DNA of 64,000 nt from Capsicum annuum (GCF_002878395.1 NC_061115.1:94613364-94677363), one strand, 5' to 3'; shown: positions 34,289 to 45,968, counted from the first letter of the stretch. Notes: generated by a model not told the origin, from the letters alone. Made by a program: numbers and translations.

Positions 34289-34930
34289 GTGGTTAATAAG
34301 ATTCTTGAGGTCTTGCTGGATGGTCTTCCTGGTGTTCCTCCGGATAGGGAAATAGAGCTTTGTATTTATTTTCTTTCGAACACTCGTCCAATTTATATTC
34401 CTCAGTATAGAATGGCTCCAGCTGAGTTGAGAGAACTTAAGGAGCAACTTAAGGATCTTTTGGATAAGGGGTTTATTCATCCTAGTGTATCTCCTTGGGG
34501 TGCGCCAATGTTGTTAGTGCGTAAGAAGTATGGTTCCCTTCGGATGTGTATTGACTATAGGAAGTTGAACAAGGTGATGGTTAAGAACAAGTATCCTTTT
34601 CCAAGAATAGATAATTTGTTTGACCAATTACAAAGTTCCAAGTTCTTTTCTAAGATAGATTTTCGTTTTGGGTATCATCAGCTAAATATTAGGGAAGTGT
34701 ATATCCCTAAAACGTTTTTTGGTACTCGGTATATACACTTTGAGTTTTTGGTGATGTTATTTGGGTTGAGTAATGCTCCGACAATATTTATGGATTTGAT
34801 GAACAGGGTATTTAGGCATTATTTGGATCTCTTTATCATTGTGTTCAGTGATGACATTTTAGTTTATTTGATGAGTGAGGTGGATCATAATAATCACCTC
34901 TATATAGTGTTGCAAACATTAAAGGAATAA
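34289..34930 (+). pseudogene. reverse transcriptase of E, longest open domain in the window
   Basis: A 213-codon uninterrupted stretch covers fingers and palm of a Ty3-type [76 protein letters not shown] with the first catalytic Asp, and FSDDILVYL (34844-34867) with both Asp of the [F/Y]xDD box kept. A stop at 34928-34930 cuts it before the thumb. The catalytic residues are present, but without a full pol frame it is a remnant. Motif wording is Tekay/Del chromovirus, not pararetrovirus. It lacks its own start context, and the first Met is incidental. Confidence 0.85.
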
Positions 34931-35640
34931 TAGTTGTACGCCAAGTTCTCTAAGTATGAGTTTTGGTTGAACGTTATGACTTTCATGGGTCATATTATTT
35001 TTAGTGAAGGGATCATGGTAGATCCGCAGAAGGTTTCTATGGTGAAGAGGTATCCTAGACCTAGACTCCATTTGATATTCAAAGCTTCTTAGTTTTAGCC
35101 GAGTATTATAGGAAGTTTGTGGAAGTCTTTTCATTGATAGCTACTCCTTTGTCTAAGTTAACACAGAAAAAGGTTAAGTTTTCTTGGTTAGATGCATGCA
35201 AAGGTAGTTTTGAGAAGTTAAAGGATAGGTTAACTTTGGCTCCAATTTTGAACTTGTCGGAAGGCAATGATGGGTTCGTAGTTTATTGCTATGCATATCG
35301 GGTAGGGCTTAGTTGTGTATTGATACAGCTTGGGAAGGTGATTGTCTATGCTTCTAGGCAGTTAAAGGTACATGAGAGAAATTATCCTAATAATGATTTT
35401 GAGCTATTGGCGGTTGTGTTTGCTTTAAAAATATGGCAGCATTATTTGTATGGTGTTCAAATGGATATCTTTTTGGAGTATAAAAGTCTAAAGTATGTGT
35501 TCACCTAAAAAAAGCTTATTCTCAAGTAGAGGAGATGGCTTGAGCTTTTCAAGGATTATGATATGAGTTTTCACTACCATCTAGGTAAGGCTAATATAGT
35601 TGCTAATGCTCTTAGCAGGTTATCCATGGGGAGTTTCGCC
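34931..35640 (+). pseudogene. RT thumb/connection and RNase H of E
   Basis: After the stop, the reading resumes with KFSKYEFWLNVMTFMGHIIF and [20 protein letters not shown]. RNase H then appears at 35119-35508: [58 protein letters not shown]. The usual YCDAS reads YCYAY, and TDHKSL reads LEYKSL, so two catalytic acids are gone. The end (RRWLELFKDYDMSFHYHLGK, ANALSRLSMG) leads into integrase. RNase H would remove template RNA during cDNA synthesis. Confidence 0.75.
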
Positions 35641-36270
35641 ATGTGGAGGAAAGAAAGCGAAAATTTGTGAAAGATATTGACTGCTTTGCTAACCTTGGAG
35701 TTCATCTCTTAGACTCCAAGGATGGTGGTGTGGTGGTGTAAGAAGTGGTTCAATCATCTCTTAGTACAGAGATTAAGAAGAAGAAAGTGCTAGATTCTAT
35801 CTTGATAAAAATCAAGAGTGACATTGGTGGGCAAAAGGTAATGGTGTTTGAGATTAGTGGTGATGGTACTTTATGGTACTATGGGAGTTTATCTGTTCCT
35901 GATGTCGACAGGTTATGGAAAAGGGTTTTGGATGAGGCACATGAGTCTCGCTATGTTTTTCATCCCGGCTTGACTAAGATGTATCATGATCTCAAGGAGA
36001 TCTATTGGTGGAATGGCATGAAGAGGGATACGGCTGATTTTGTACCCAAGTGCATGGTGTGTTAATAGGTTAAGGTTAGCACATGAGGCCAGGAGGGTTG
36101 TATCAAGAAATTGATTTTCCCGAATGGAAGTGGAAAGTGATCAATACAGACTTCGTTATCGGTCTTCCTCGGTTTCGGAGTTAATATAATTCGATTTGGA
36201 TCATTATGGATAGGATGACTAAGTATGCATACTTTTTACCAGTACGAACTACCTTTAGAGCCATTTTAGT
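35641..36270 (+). pseudogene. integrase N-terminal half of E
   Basis: The zinc-binding region at 35745-36065 is open: GSLSVPDVDRLWKRVLDEAH, then HPGLTKMYHDLKEIYWWNGM and FVPKCMVC, with the HHCC ligands in place. After a stop come WKVINTDFVIGLPRF, holding the first catalytic Asp, and MDRMTKYAYFLPVRTTFRA. Similarity ends at about 36262-36270, where LTR I begins. The rest of the catalytic core, the C-terminal module and the chromodomain of E are absent downstream. Confidence 0.8.
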
Positions 36271-37087
36271 GAGACAGTGTGCCACCTGGCACGTTAGCGA
36301 ATTGTGGAGCCATCAAAAATGGCAATTGTCAAATTCCAGTGAGCCTCTGCGATTTCCACCGCATCGTAGTATTTTGCCAGTTCGTAACTAGGGTGGCAAC
36401 ACAATTGCCACCGTGTCCCGTCATTAAGAAGTTTCCCAATTGTCCAATTTCTAATGAGCTGGTACGATTATGGCGCGTCGCGCCAGCATGTAAAAATTGG
36501 GATTTTTAGTTTAATTCCAAGGGCTTTTTGGTCTTTTCCCACTCTTTTTCAGCCCCTATATATACCCGAGAAAAGGCTCTTAGCCTCATTTCCCATCTTC
36601 AACATCAAAACTAAGGTTTTACAAAGTCAAAACCCTTATTTCTTCTTTAACCAAAATCAATAGAGATTAAGAGAAATCAAAAGGAATCAATAATCTCTCC
36701 AAGAACTTTTAAGAAAAGAGTTTTCCCAAGGTATGTAGATGTTGATTCTTGGGTCCCTTTCATCCATGAAGCTCAAGAAACCTTTTTCTAAAATTCAAAG
36801 ATCTTGTGTTTATGGGTTTTAATGATCCATGTGAGTTGAAATTGATGTTTCACCTATTTTTGAGTTGTGATTCATATTTGTTTACAAGGTTTTCAAGCTT
36901 TGACCTTAGTATGTGATGTTCATGATAAACTCTCTTCAAGTTGCTTGTTAGATGTGTGTTCATGCCAATTAAGTCTGGAAATGGTTAAATAAGCAAAGCA
37001 TGCTCCCCATATGTTCGATAAAATTCTTATATGAAGAATTAGGGCCATTATGGAATGTTGATTAGGAAACCCCAAATTGTGAGCAAG

Positions 37088-37252
37088 CCCATACATGCCT
37101 AGTGTTTGATGAAATGCCTTAGTAAATGAATTATGATATCATAGCATGAAATCCCTAATTAGTTGTAAACCCATGCATGCCTAGTGTTTGTTGAAAAGCC
37201 TTAGTGAATAAGTTGAGACATGATAATATGAAGTTTCCCCAATCATGTGCTA
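37088..37252 (+). repeat. two imperfect 82-bp tandem units in LTR I
   Basis: 'cccatacatgcctagtgttt' at 37088 recurs as 'cccatgcatgcctagtgttt' at 37170, followed by matching 'gatgaaatgccttagtaaatga' and 'gttgaaaagccttagtgaata' blocks. Moderately diverged. Confidence 0.6.
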
Positions 37253-37355
37253 TCCAATACATGCCAAGACTAATATACGTGCGAAGTACTTTATGCAAGA
37301 CCATTTTGAATAGAGTATGATCTAGTAACATGTTTCCCTTATGCTATTATATGTC

Positions 37356-37525
37356 TATGATTCCTAAATGCTTGAGGTGATGCCTTGGTGATTGTGATGA
37401 TGAATAGATGTTTATGATTCCTAAATGCTTGAAGTGATGCCTTAGTGATTATGATGATGAATACATGTTATGTTTCCTAAATTCTTGAAGAGATGCTTTA
37501 GTGATTGTGATGATGAATGAATGAC
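37356..37525 (+). repeat. three 56-57 bp tandem units in LTR I
   Basis: Units begin at 37356, 37413 and 37469 with 'tatg.ttcctaaatgcttga'; each contains 'gatgccttagtgattgtgatgatgaat'-like sequence. The repeat follows the 82-bp units and is part of the transcribed LTR. Confidence 0.8.
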
Positions 37526-38436
37526 CATCGTCAAGACTAGTCAAGAATGGTTATGTTGTACTTTTATGTTATCGAGTCCTGGGGGTATTTATACCCGATA
37601 ATTTAGCTGCTGTCTAGAGCCCGTGTTAATTTTCATGATTATCCCAGTCGAGCCATGATTCTCAAAACTCAGTGAGTTATAGAACTTTGTATCCTCAGAC
37701 AGATACAAAACTTAAGAAATCTCAATAATCTTCAAAATCTCAGGATCGCTAGTAATCTAGCCTCAGTGTTGTACTCAGCTCAAATCTTGTAGTATCCAAG
37801 TATTCAGTTCTAGCCTCGATAGTGATCGAGTAATCTATTCAAACTTTGTATCATCAGTTAGATATGGAACCAGGTGAATTTATCTTAACTCAGTCAGATC
37901 ATTTGAGAAATATGATCAGTATTAAATTTAGTTTAGTTTGTATTTAATTTAGAATTCAATTTAGAGTTTTTCAGTTAGGAGTAAGAGCTAGCACCGAGCG
38001 AAGGAAGGGATGGCAGCTCCCCACTAGAGAGAGGCTGAGTCTTTATGAGAAATCCCTAAAATCTAGAACTGTGTAGCCAGCGCAAGATGCAAGAGTAACT
38101 GTTAGTAGAGGCTGTCACCCATAGAGAGAGGTTTGAATATTATATTGCCTTAGGCTGACTTCCTGTGAGGTTCAACCACCAGAAAGGCTTTACCAGAGAG
38201 GTCTTTACCCATGGCATAGTATTGACACCCTTCCAGCTAGGGTTACAGGTTGGACCCCACCAGTGAGAGGCAAGGGCATAACGGTTAAGTAACTACTTCC
38301 CACAGTTGTAGTTTCAGTATAATCTTTAGAAATTTGGAATATGAGGTACAGTCGGCTATCTCAGTAAGAATCTCAGATAGTTCCATTGATTCATGACCAT
38401 CCGTCGGATAGGCTTGGTCTCATATATGGTTATTTG

Positions 38437-38572
38437 TTATCAGATCCAGAGATCTCCTGATAGATAGGCTTGATCTCAATCTCAGATTCAGTTAAGTATT
38501 CTGGTTATCAGATCCAGGGATCTCTCGATAGATAGGCTTGATCTCCGTCTCAGATTCTGTTAAGTATTCTTG
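38437..38572 (+). repeat. two 68-bp tandem units in LTR I
   Basis: 'ttatcagatcca.ggatctc' starts at 38437 and 38505; both units contain 'gatagataggcttgatctc' and 'ctcagattc.gttaagtatt'. A partial third begins at 38573. Confidence 0.8.
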
Positions 38573-39379
38573 TTGTCAGATTTGAAAATGATCATTTTTT
38601 ATCATTGATAATAGATTCTGAAATCATCCATTAGAGAGGTTGATCTCTGATTCCGTCAGTTAAGAGCAGTGAGCTTAGAATTCAGTCATTGATGTGAGTA
38701 TATCCAGTTAATCAGTTATCAGTATCAGATGATTTAGTGATTCAGTATCTCAGTGTTAGTGGTGAGTTCAGATGACAGTAAAGCAGTATTCGAGTTTCAA
38801 TATTTAGAGTTATGATGATTGTGGTTATGGTTGTGCATTCATGTATGTGTTCTCGTTCGTTACTCTTATTATTATTCAGTTAGTGATTATTCATGCATGA
38901 GCCCTTGTATTTAGCCTTACCTCATCTTCATACTCGGTACATTCTCGTACTAGCGCATTTGCGCTATGGTGTTTTATTTGACACCATAGGTTTAGAGGTA
39001 TTAGATGTAGAGTACCCTCAGTAGTTCAGTCCCAGTCAGTAGTAGTAGGCCTAGCAGTGAGTCCTCTTCATTCGAGGATGATCCTTGTTTTATTACTTTA
39101 TTGAATTTGCTTATTTTTAGTAGATAGTGTTAGTTGGGGACATGTCCCATCAACTCAACAGTTTAGACAGTCTAGAGGTTTTTCAGACAAATGTATCAGA
39201 ATTTAGTTTTAAATTTTAGAGTATGTTTAGATATTTTGAACCTTATGACCAGTTTCCATTTTTATTATCTATATTATGCAGTGTTGGGGCACAAATATTA
39301 GTAGAGGGTTGGTTTGTAGTCTTTCAGGATCATGAGCACCGTGTAACTTTCTGGTTCCAGAAAATCATGTCATTACAGA

Positions 39380-40335
39380 ATGACTTATTGGTAATTGGAA
39401 TTGGTTTTGGTTATATTTAGCCCCCAATGTGTTTGATACAATGATTATAAAGATATGTTCATTGCATTGACTTCTTTTAATGGAACTTTTGCATGTTATA
39501 AACTTGGTAAAGGAATTATGCATGGTTTAAATAGTTTGGAAAGGCTAAAGGCTAATTGGTTTTGCTTATGGGGAACATAAAAGTCTCCTAAGTAGTTTAT
39601 TATGGTAAATAGAAGGGAACTTGAAAGTCCTCTTAAACCTATAAATGGTTGGATGTGGATGATACTTGCAAGTAAGGGTTAGTATAATGATACCAATATC
39701 AATAACCTTGGTTAATAGATGGATAATAGTTTGGTTATTTGGAAACTGGTTTTAATTAGGAAATAACGGTGGGATATGTAGAAAAGTCATGGAAGTTGAA
39801 GGTCACTGGGGGAACCAAAGCTGGAAACACATATTTGCTTATATGACATTGGTCTTAGTGACCGTGTGTATGATTTCACACTATATTTTGGGGATGTACT
39901 AGTCATCTCATAGGATATTTCCCTGGTCGTGCGACTACATGCAATGGATACCTTTCAGCAGGGAGAGATGAACCTATATAGCTCGTGGGTGATTTAGGAT
40001 GGGAAAGCTACACAACCCAGGTGAAGGTTTTGAAGGCATGCTAAAACCGAACACTTTTCTTGGCATGGTTATATATATGTATGGTTGTATTCATTATGGA
40101 TTATTTACTTAGTTTTATAAATAGCATTACTTTATCTTATCCTTAGATCATGCTAGTGGTCACTCGCTAAGCTCATCTACTGGCGGCTATATAGCCATGC
40201 TATGCAGGAAGTGACCATTCTACTCCTCCTACATAGTGATTGACTAGGAAATAGCATTTGGAATAAAATGGTGAGCTTCTATCCTTTATGAGGGCTCTAT
40301 TTCATGTTATGGATACTTTTAGACATTTTGATTTT
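39380..40335 (+). repeat. partial Tekay-type LTR, possible 3' LTR remnant of E
   Basis: From about 39380 the sequence matches LTR F (62790 onward), for example 'attggttttgg' followed by 'gcccccaatgtgtttgata' against 'gcccccaacatgtttgata'. From 39840 it also matches LTR E (32150-32600) through 'gctatgcaggaa' and 'atgttatggatacttttagacat'. Both ends are cut: the left by the junction with LTR I, the right at 40335 by a Tat-type element. It could be what is left of E's 3' LTR, though it contains a 0.6 kb stretch that E's 5' LTR lacks. The 65-codon stretch just to the left is not a gene. Confidence 0.6.
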
Positions 40336-42083
40336 ATTTTGCGCCATGACGTTAAATTAGGATCTTGATAGGAGGCGACCCATCCTTTACACACTTAATG
40401 CATTTTTGATGTATTATAGGTGTTTTGACACAAGTTTGAAGTCTGAAAAGTAGGGGAAAATGGATTTGAAAAGATGGTAGCTGTGCAAAAAAATAGAGCA
40501 AAATAGGGGAAAATGGTTACGATCATAATACATCATATTGCAATTGCGATAGTCGAGAAAAATTGGTACTAATTTTTAAGAGAGTCCTTTTTAACCCTTG
40601 TAATTCTTTTACATGTTTCAGTGAGGGAACTTCAACTCTTTAAGGTGGGGGTGGGGCTACATTTGTGTTCAGGCATTGTAACCTAAAAGTCTTACCCCAA
40701 CCACAAAGATTGGTGTATTTCTATTGATTGATTTCAGACGATCCATTCCCAATGATGGATTGAGTGATGACATTATTAAGGGAAAATCATTGTGATTGGG
40801 CTTTGAGCCATAGATGCAGGGGAAGTCTAAGTACATGTAGCATTGGTGTTTTGCGATCGCCCTTATACCTATGGTAAAGTCTGAGTGGCTATATCGTCTA
40901 CCCACATAAGAGCTAAACTGTGAGATGACGACTAGGTTTAGCACCATTAATAGCAAATTTTATGTGGTGTAAATTTGAATCAAACACCATTCTCCATCCA
41001 AAATGTTTTGTAAACCAAGGGCATGGACATAAACAATTTTGCAATAATACTTTAGCTCTTTTTATTACTCTAAAGTACTTAGTTTGTAGTATATGGTAAA
41101 TACTTTTTTTTTTGTTAGTAGGAAATGCAATTGAGCCTCCTTGAAAAGTTTGGATGCCATGTGCGGTGAGCATAATTGTGTATCTCTCATGCATACTTGA
41201 ATCATCTATAACTTTCCCCATTATTCCCTCAAGGCAAACTATGATTATTCTTTGTTGGTGAAATGATCATAGGCCTTGTGAAGATACGAACCCACTTTAG
41301 CCTAAATAGCCAACTTGTACATAGAATAGTATCCTTGTTTACCTATTTTGAGCCTTCAAGCCTTTCTTCGGCAACCATATTACAAGCCTTGAACCATTTA
41401 ATGTTTATCCCTCTTTTGAACCCTACCCTTCTTGAACATTAGAAATAAAACTTAAAGCCAAATGCCTATGTTAAGGGTGGTAAGTTCTGGAAGAAAGACC
41501 TCAGGCCATGATATTGTAACTGGATACATTAAAATCTAAGCAAAGAGAGAAAGTAAAAAGGTGAATGATAAAGGAATCGTCAAAATAAGGAATAGCATGG
41601 ATTGTAAAAGAAATAGTTTAAATAAAAATTCCTTCAAAGAGATGGGTAAATCAAGGTAGCGAAAGTAGGCATGTTTGAATTTTGGAAATGAATAAAGTGG
41701 TCCATGGTTAAAAGCTAGGTTAAATTATTTGATGTTGATGTTCATGGTGGGTGTAGTCACTTTGTTCCTAAATGATATAATACTCATTCCTGAACCTACG
41801 TTGTAAGCTTTAAAAAGTCCTTCGAGATCTCCAACCAAGTGTATTCATTGTAGTGGTGATTGAAAATAAGGTCAAGCATATGGTATGGTACTTATTATCA
41901 TTGAGAGAGTCTTTATGAGAGTGAGTTTTTTGCACTAAAATCCCTTGTTGCATAGTAGGTAATTTGGTGTATGGGATTTCCTTAGCGTGAGGAGGCATGT
42001 AGACAATAAGGTGGGTGAAATTGTCATCTTCCAAAAAAAATAGGCAAAAAGAGTAGAGTGGAGTGTTTCTTGAGGACAAGGAA

Positions 42084-42102
42084 AAATTTAAGTTGGGGTT
42101 GT
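42084..42102 (+). other. polypurine tract of element N
   Basis: AAATTTAAGTTGGGGTTGT directly precedes the LTR start TGATAAGTGG, matching the Tat-type '...gaggacaa...aagtttgggggtgt' context; 'ttgaggacaag' lies just upstream. Confidence 0.6.
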
Positions 42103-43529
42103 TGATAAGTGGTGAATTTATGACTCATATACATCCCAATCTAAACACATTACTATGATTAAAAGGTGTTAATAAGACAAACTTGTCATTTGAATGCACT
42201 AATTTCCATGTTTTGTAGGCATACAGGTGATGGGATAAAAATTAATGATGTGAGCTAACAAGGGAACAAAATGGGAAGAAATAGTGCCAAAGCTAAAAAT
42301 CAAAGCTAAAAATCAACAACAGGAATTGACCCTCAGTTATTGTGATCGCAGTTTGAGTGGCATGATCCCGGACATTCCAAATTAGTCAAAGCCAATGATT
42401 GCAATGGGTTATATGATCATGAGAGATGTGATTACGATCAATGCACCGACGATCCCGATGAGACGAAAATCAACCCAGGGGTAGATTTGTAATTTCAAAC
42501 AGCAGGTTCGAATCTCTCAAAAAGGGATAACTCTTTCACTTTGGCATCATCTTCCAACTAATTTTAAAGTTTATATAGAGAAAACTTCCAATTAGAGTAA
42601 GCGGAACAATTATATTAATCTTCCAAAAGATATTTTTAGTTTGCAATTGGAGCTTGGAATTTTCGAATTACACTTTATTTATTTTCAATTGAGGAAAGGA
42701 ATATAAATTTGGGTAATAATCCTTTTCCTATTTTCATGAGTAGATAAATATTCTATCTTGGTATTATGCTTCAATAGGTTACAAATGTGTGTGTGATTTT
42801 TATTGTTTGTGTGGGATCTTTGTTAATGATGATGGGTTTCACAAATACTTGATTGACAAATTGGGATTTGTGGGTAAAAGCCCAAATTTCCCCAAATTTC
42901 ACATCATCCTTGACAGACAGATGTGGATGTCAAGGTATTGGTGAACAATAATTAGATGTTGGCTTATTCTTTTACATTTTCTTTTAAATAAGGGAGTATT
43001 GTAAATTATCTAGGTCTTGTGTATCCTCCTAGAAATAGGAATTCCCAATTGAGGTTTTGGGTGGATTTATTTGCCACACCCATGAGGTATCCGAAAGGAC
43101 CCATGGGTGACATTTTTGGTGTTTGGTTGAAGAACTAGCATCAAAATCCCTAACCTAGTCTACCCCTATAGTCATTAAATAAAGTTTGCATTTGATATCT
43201 TGAAACCATGCACTATTTGTCCTTAGAAAAACATAATCCCAAGACTTTTCACATATTGATATTTAATCTACAATTATTGCTTTTAATTAGTAGTTTGAAT
43301 AATTTTTGTCAAAACAACCATCCAAACCATATCCCTCCCCTCAATTTTTTTTAAATTCATGTTTTACTTTACATATACATTATGGGTAGTCACTTAGTAG
43401 CTCTTGACATCCATAGGATTTGAATACCAACTCCACTCCTTGAGGATTTGACCCTAAATCAAGTTGTGTTACTATATTTGACAATGATTACCTTGCCCAT
43501 AAATCCTGGAGTAAGTTGAGCATGATTCA
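42103..43529 (+). repeat. 3' LTR of element N (1427 bp)
   Basis: Starts TGATAAGTGGTGAATTTATG and ends GAGCATGATTCA. Length and layout match the LTRs of M (1413 and 1426 bp). It includes a GC-richer patch with 'gatcgcagtttgagtgg' words (42340-42470) and the closing 'tgaggatttgacccta' block. The base after its end continues the reverse transcriptase of element H, so this end is a genuine insertion boundary. Confidence 0.75.
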
Positions 43530-44100
43530 TCTCGCATTGAAGATTTGTTTGATTTGCTTCAGGGAGTAGCAGTGTTCTCTAAGATTAAGTGGAGGTTTGG
43601 TTTCCATCAATTGAGGGATCGGGCTAAGGATATCCCAAAGACAACCTTTAGGACCCATTATGGTCATTATGATTTCCTAGTGATGCCTTTTGGTTTGACT
43701 AATTACCCAATAATGGTTATAGATTTGATGAACCATTTGTTCATGCCTTATTTGGAGTCGTTCATGATCATGTTCATCAACGACATCATTATGTACTTGT
43801 GGAGTAGACAGGATCATGCACAATATTTGAGGCTTATGCTCCAGACTTAGAGAGATCATGTGCTTTTTGCCAAATTCTCTAAGTGTGAGTTTTAGCTTGA
43901 CTTGGTGACATTTCTTGGGCATGTAGCGTCTAAGAATGGTATTATGGTATTTCCCAGCAACGATTGAGGCTATTCATGATTGGGCTAGTCCTATATCTTT
44001 GACTAAATTCATAGCTTCATTGGCTTCACCGGTTACTATAGACTATTTGTCAAGTTTTTTTCTACCATTTCATAACCTATGATCTGATTGACTCAGAAGA
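43530..44100 (+). pseudogene. reverse transcriptase of chromovirus H, N-terminus missing
   Basis: Directly after LTR N the frame reads [60 protein letters not shown] and [15 protein letters not shown]. The FxDD box has Asn in place of the first Asp, and FSKID reads FSKIK, so both catalytic sites are damaged. The thumb part (FAKFSKCEF, FIGFTGYYRLFVKFF) follows with stops. The wording differs from B and E, indicating a second chromovirus family. The lost N-terminus must have lain left of the Tat insertion. Confidence 0.75.
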
Positions 44101-44510
44101 AAATTCACTTTTAATTGTACAAGGAGTGTGAGTAATGCTTTGGAAAGCTTAAGGAGTTTATTACTTCGACTCCTATTTGACTATTGTTGTTGAGGGTGAG
44201 GAATTTTCCATATATTATGATGATTTTTATGTTTATTTAGGTTGTGAGTTGATGCAGCAGGGTCATTTTATTTCTTATTTTTTGAGACTCTTGAAGGTGC
44301 ACGAGCACAACTACCCCATTTAAGATTTAGGGGCATTATCTTTAAGGTTTGCATTGTGAGACTTTCACAGATCATCACAGTCTTTAGTATCTTATGACCC
44401 AGAGTGAGTTTAATGATAGAAAGCATAGATGGATGGAATTTCTTAAGGATTATGATATCTTTCAGGCAAGTTAAATGTGGAAGTAGATGTCTTATGTCGG
44501 AAGGCACTGA
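44101..44510 (+). pseudogene. RNase H of chromovirus H
   Basis: Short readable blocks in changing frames: KLKEFITSTPI, VVS*CSRVILFLIF, TFTDHHSL (the TDHxSL motif is kept), LMTQSEFNDRKHRWMEFLKD and YDIFQA. Many stops; the domain is identified mainly by order between RT and integrase. Confidence 0.6.
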
Positions 44511-45700
44511 GTATGGGTAGCTTGGTTTGTATTTTAGTCACTCAGAGGCTATTGGTTTGGGACATTCAGTTCTTATCCAACTTGATGGTCCAACTTGATA
44601 TTTTATACACTAGGAGGATTCTTTCTAGTGTTTAGCAGAGGTCTTCACTATTAGAGAATTAGGAGGCTCATAGCTCCAGATATTCTATTCACCCAAATAC
44701 AAATAAGATACATAGTGACTTGAGACAATATTATTAGTAGAGTGGCATAAATAGAGATATGGTAGACTTTGTATCTTATTACCTATGTTGTTAGTACGTG
44801 TAGGTTATGTATCAGAGACCTTGTGGTTTGATTCAGAGATTGCCTATTCCCGAGTAGAAATGAGAGAGAATTACCATGGACTTTTTTAGTAGGTTGCATC
44901 GTTCCTTCCATGGTTCCAATGGTATTTGGATCATTATTGATCGTTTGACCAAGTTGGTACATTTCACTCCTATTCAGATGTCCTTCAGTTCCGAGAGGTT
45001 GGCTTGTATCTATGTTAGTTAGATAGTCCATTTCCATAGTGTGTCTATATCGATCATTATAGACCAGGGTTTAGTGTTTATTTCTAGATTTTTAGAGATT
45101 TCCAGGAGGAGTTCAATACTCAGGTGGATCTTAATGCAACCTTCCACCCACAAGTAAACAAGCAGTCAGAACAGATTATTCAGGTTATTGAAGATATACT
45201 CAAGCCTTATTTTGGATTTTGGAGGTCAGTGGGAGCAACTCATAGCCTTGAGAGAGTTTGCATAAAATACCATTTACCATTCAGTTATTGAGATGGCGTC
45301 CTTTGAGACTTAATATGGTAGGAGATGTCATTCCCCAATGGCATGGTTTGAGACTTTTAAGATTATACCCCATAGCCCTGACTTACTTTAGGAGTTGTTA
45401 GATAGAGACAGGGTGATTTACAAAAGGTTGAAGGTAGCTTAGAGTAGATATAAGGCTTATCCAGATCTCTGCTTTGTGCTTTAAGATTTAGAGTTGGTGA
45501 TAGGGTATTCCTCTGTGTATTACTCATGACGGGTGTGATAAGGTTCTGGAGAAAAGGCAAGCTCCGCCCTAGATATATTGAACCCAATAAGATTTTTCCA
45601 TAGTTGGTGAGGTGGCTTATAAGATGGCCTTACCCCCTAATTTTGATGTTGTCCATCCAATATTCCATGTTTCTATGTTGTAGAAATACATTCCTGATAC
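44511..45700 (+). pseudogene. integrase of chromovirus H
   Basis: Blocks in order include PDILFTQIQIRYIVT (decayed zinc finger), PWTFLVGCIVPSMVPMVFGS (from MDFVTGLPRSFRGYDAIWVI-like sequence), frame-shifted remains of the DDE core and FSIVGEVAYKMALPPNFDVV followed by HPIFHVSML. The C-terminal GEVAYKMALPP..HPIFHVSML module is the clearest part and is typical of Ty3 integrases just before a chromodomain. At least a dozen stops and frame changes. Confidence 0.7.
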
Positions 45701-45930
45701 ATCTCATGTGCTTAGACACGACTCAGCCAAGTTTGAGAAGTGATTGACCTTCGTAGAAGAGCCTGTGCTTATTTTAGCTAATGATGTTAGACGGTTGCGT
45801 ACTAGAGAGATTCCTATAGTTAAGGTTCAGGAGAGGAACCGCCCAGTAGATAAGGCTACTTAGGATATCGTTACTGAGATGCGGACCTAGTATCCTCAGT
45901 TGTTCGAGGCTTCAGGTACATCCTAATCCT
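45701..45930 (+). pseudogene. chromodomain of chromovirus H
   Basis: After HPIFHVSML the frame continues LTFVEEPVLILANDVRRLRT, then REIPIVKVQERNRPVDKAT, a stop in place of Trp, and DIVTEMRT.YPQLFEASGTS. This is a chromodomain of the EEPVxILxxDVRxLRxRxI type, different in wording from those of B and C, so H and G belong to a distinct chromovirus family. The natural stop lies about 45 bp before the LTR. Largely open, unlike the rest of pol. Confidence 0.75.
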
Positions 45931-45968
45931 TTGCTTTTGCGGATGAAAGTTCTTTTAGTAGTGGATAT

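Larger units (their letters stand above)
36271..39372 (+). repeat. LTR I, same family as LTR D, rich in internal tandem repeats
   Basis: The U3 patch is GC-rich (36275-36500). A TATA box CTATATATAC lies at 36556-36565, a donor-like CAAGGTATGTAG at 36728-36738, and the R/U5 blocks 'ggcatagtattgacaccctt' (38213-38232) and 'gggttacaggttggacccca' match LTR D. The likely end is AATCATGTCA at 39372. The U3 start does not match D's, so that boundary is truncated or diverged. GACAG before 36278 and TACAG at 39374-39378 could be an imperfect target duplication. Short open stretches at its left end and in its body are not genes. Confidence 0.6.
40336..43529 (+). mobile_element. 5'-truncated Tat/Athila-type element N
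   Basis: It begins inside the conserved post-protease block GACGTTAAATTAGGATCT...GGAGGCGACCCA (about 40346-40390), which element M also has at 56772-56800. It then carries 3' non-coding DNA including 'catagatgcaggggaagtct' (40810-40829), matching M at 59442-59461. It ends with a purine tract and a full LTR. Gag, protease and the accessory ORF of M are missing from this copy. The minus-strand open stretches here are not coding. Confidence 0.7.

Noticed and set aside
34289..34930. Endogenous pararetrovirus reverse transcriptase
   Set aside because: Integrase follows RNase H, a Tekay-type LTR and tRNA-Met primer site precede it, and all neighbouring motifs are chromovirus; no movement-protein or coat-protein sequence is seen.
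40913..41221. 102-codon minus-strand gene
   Set aside because: It is antisense to the 3' non-coding region of element N, and no motif or conservation with element M was found.
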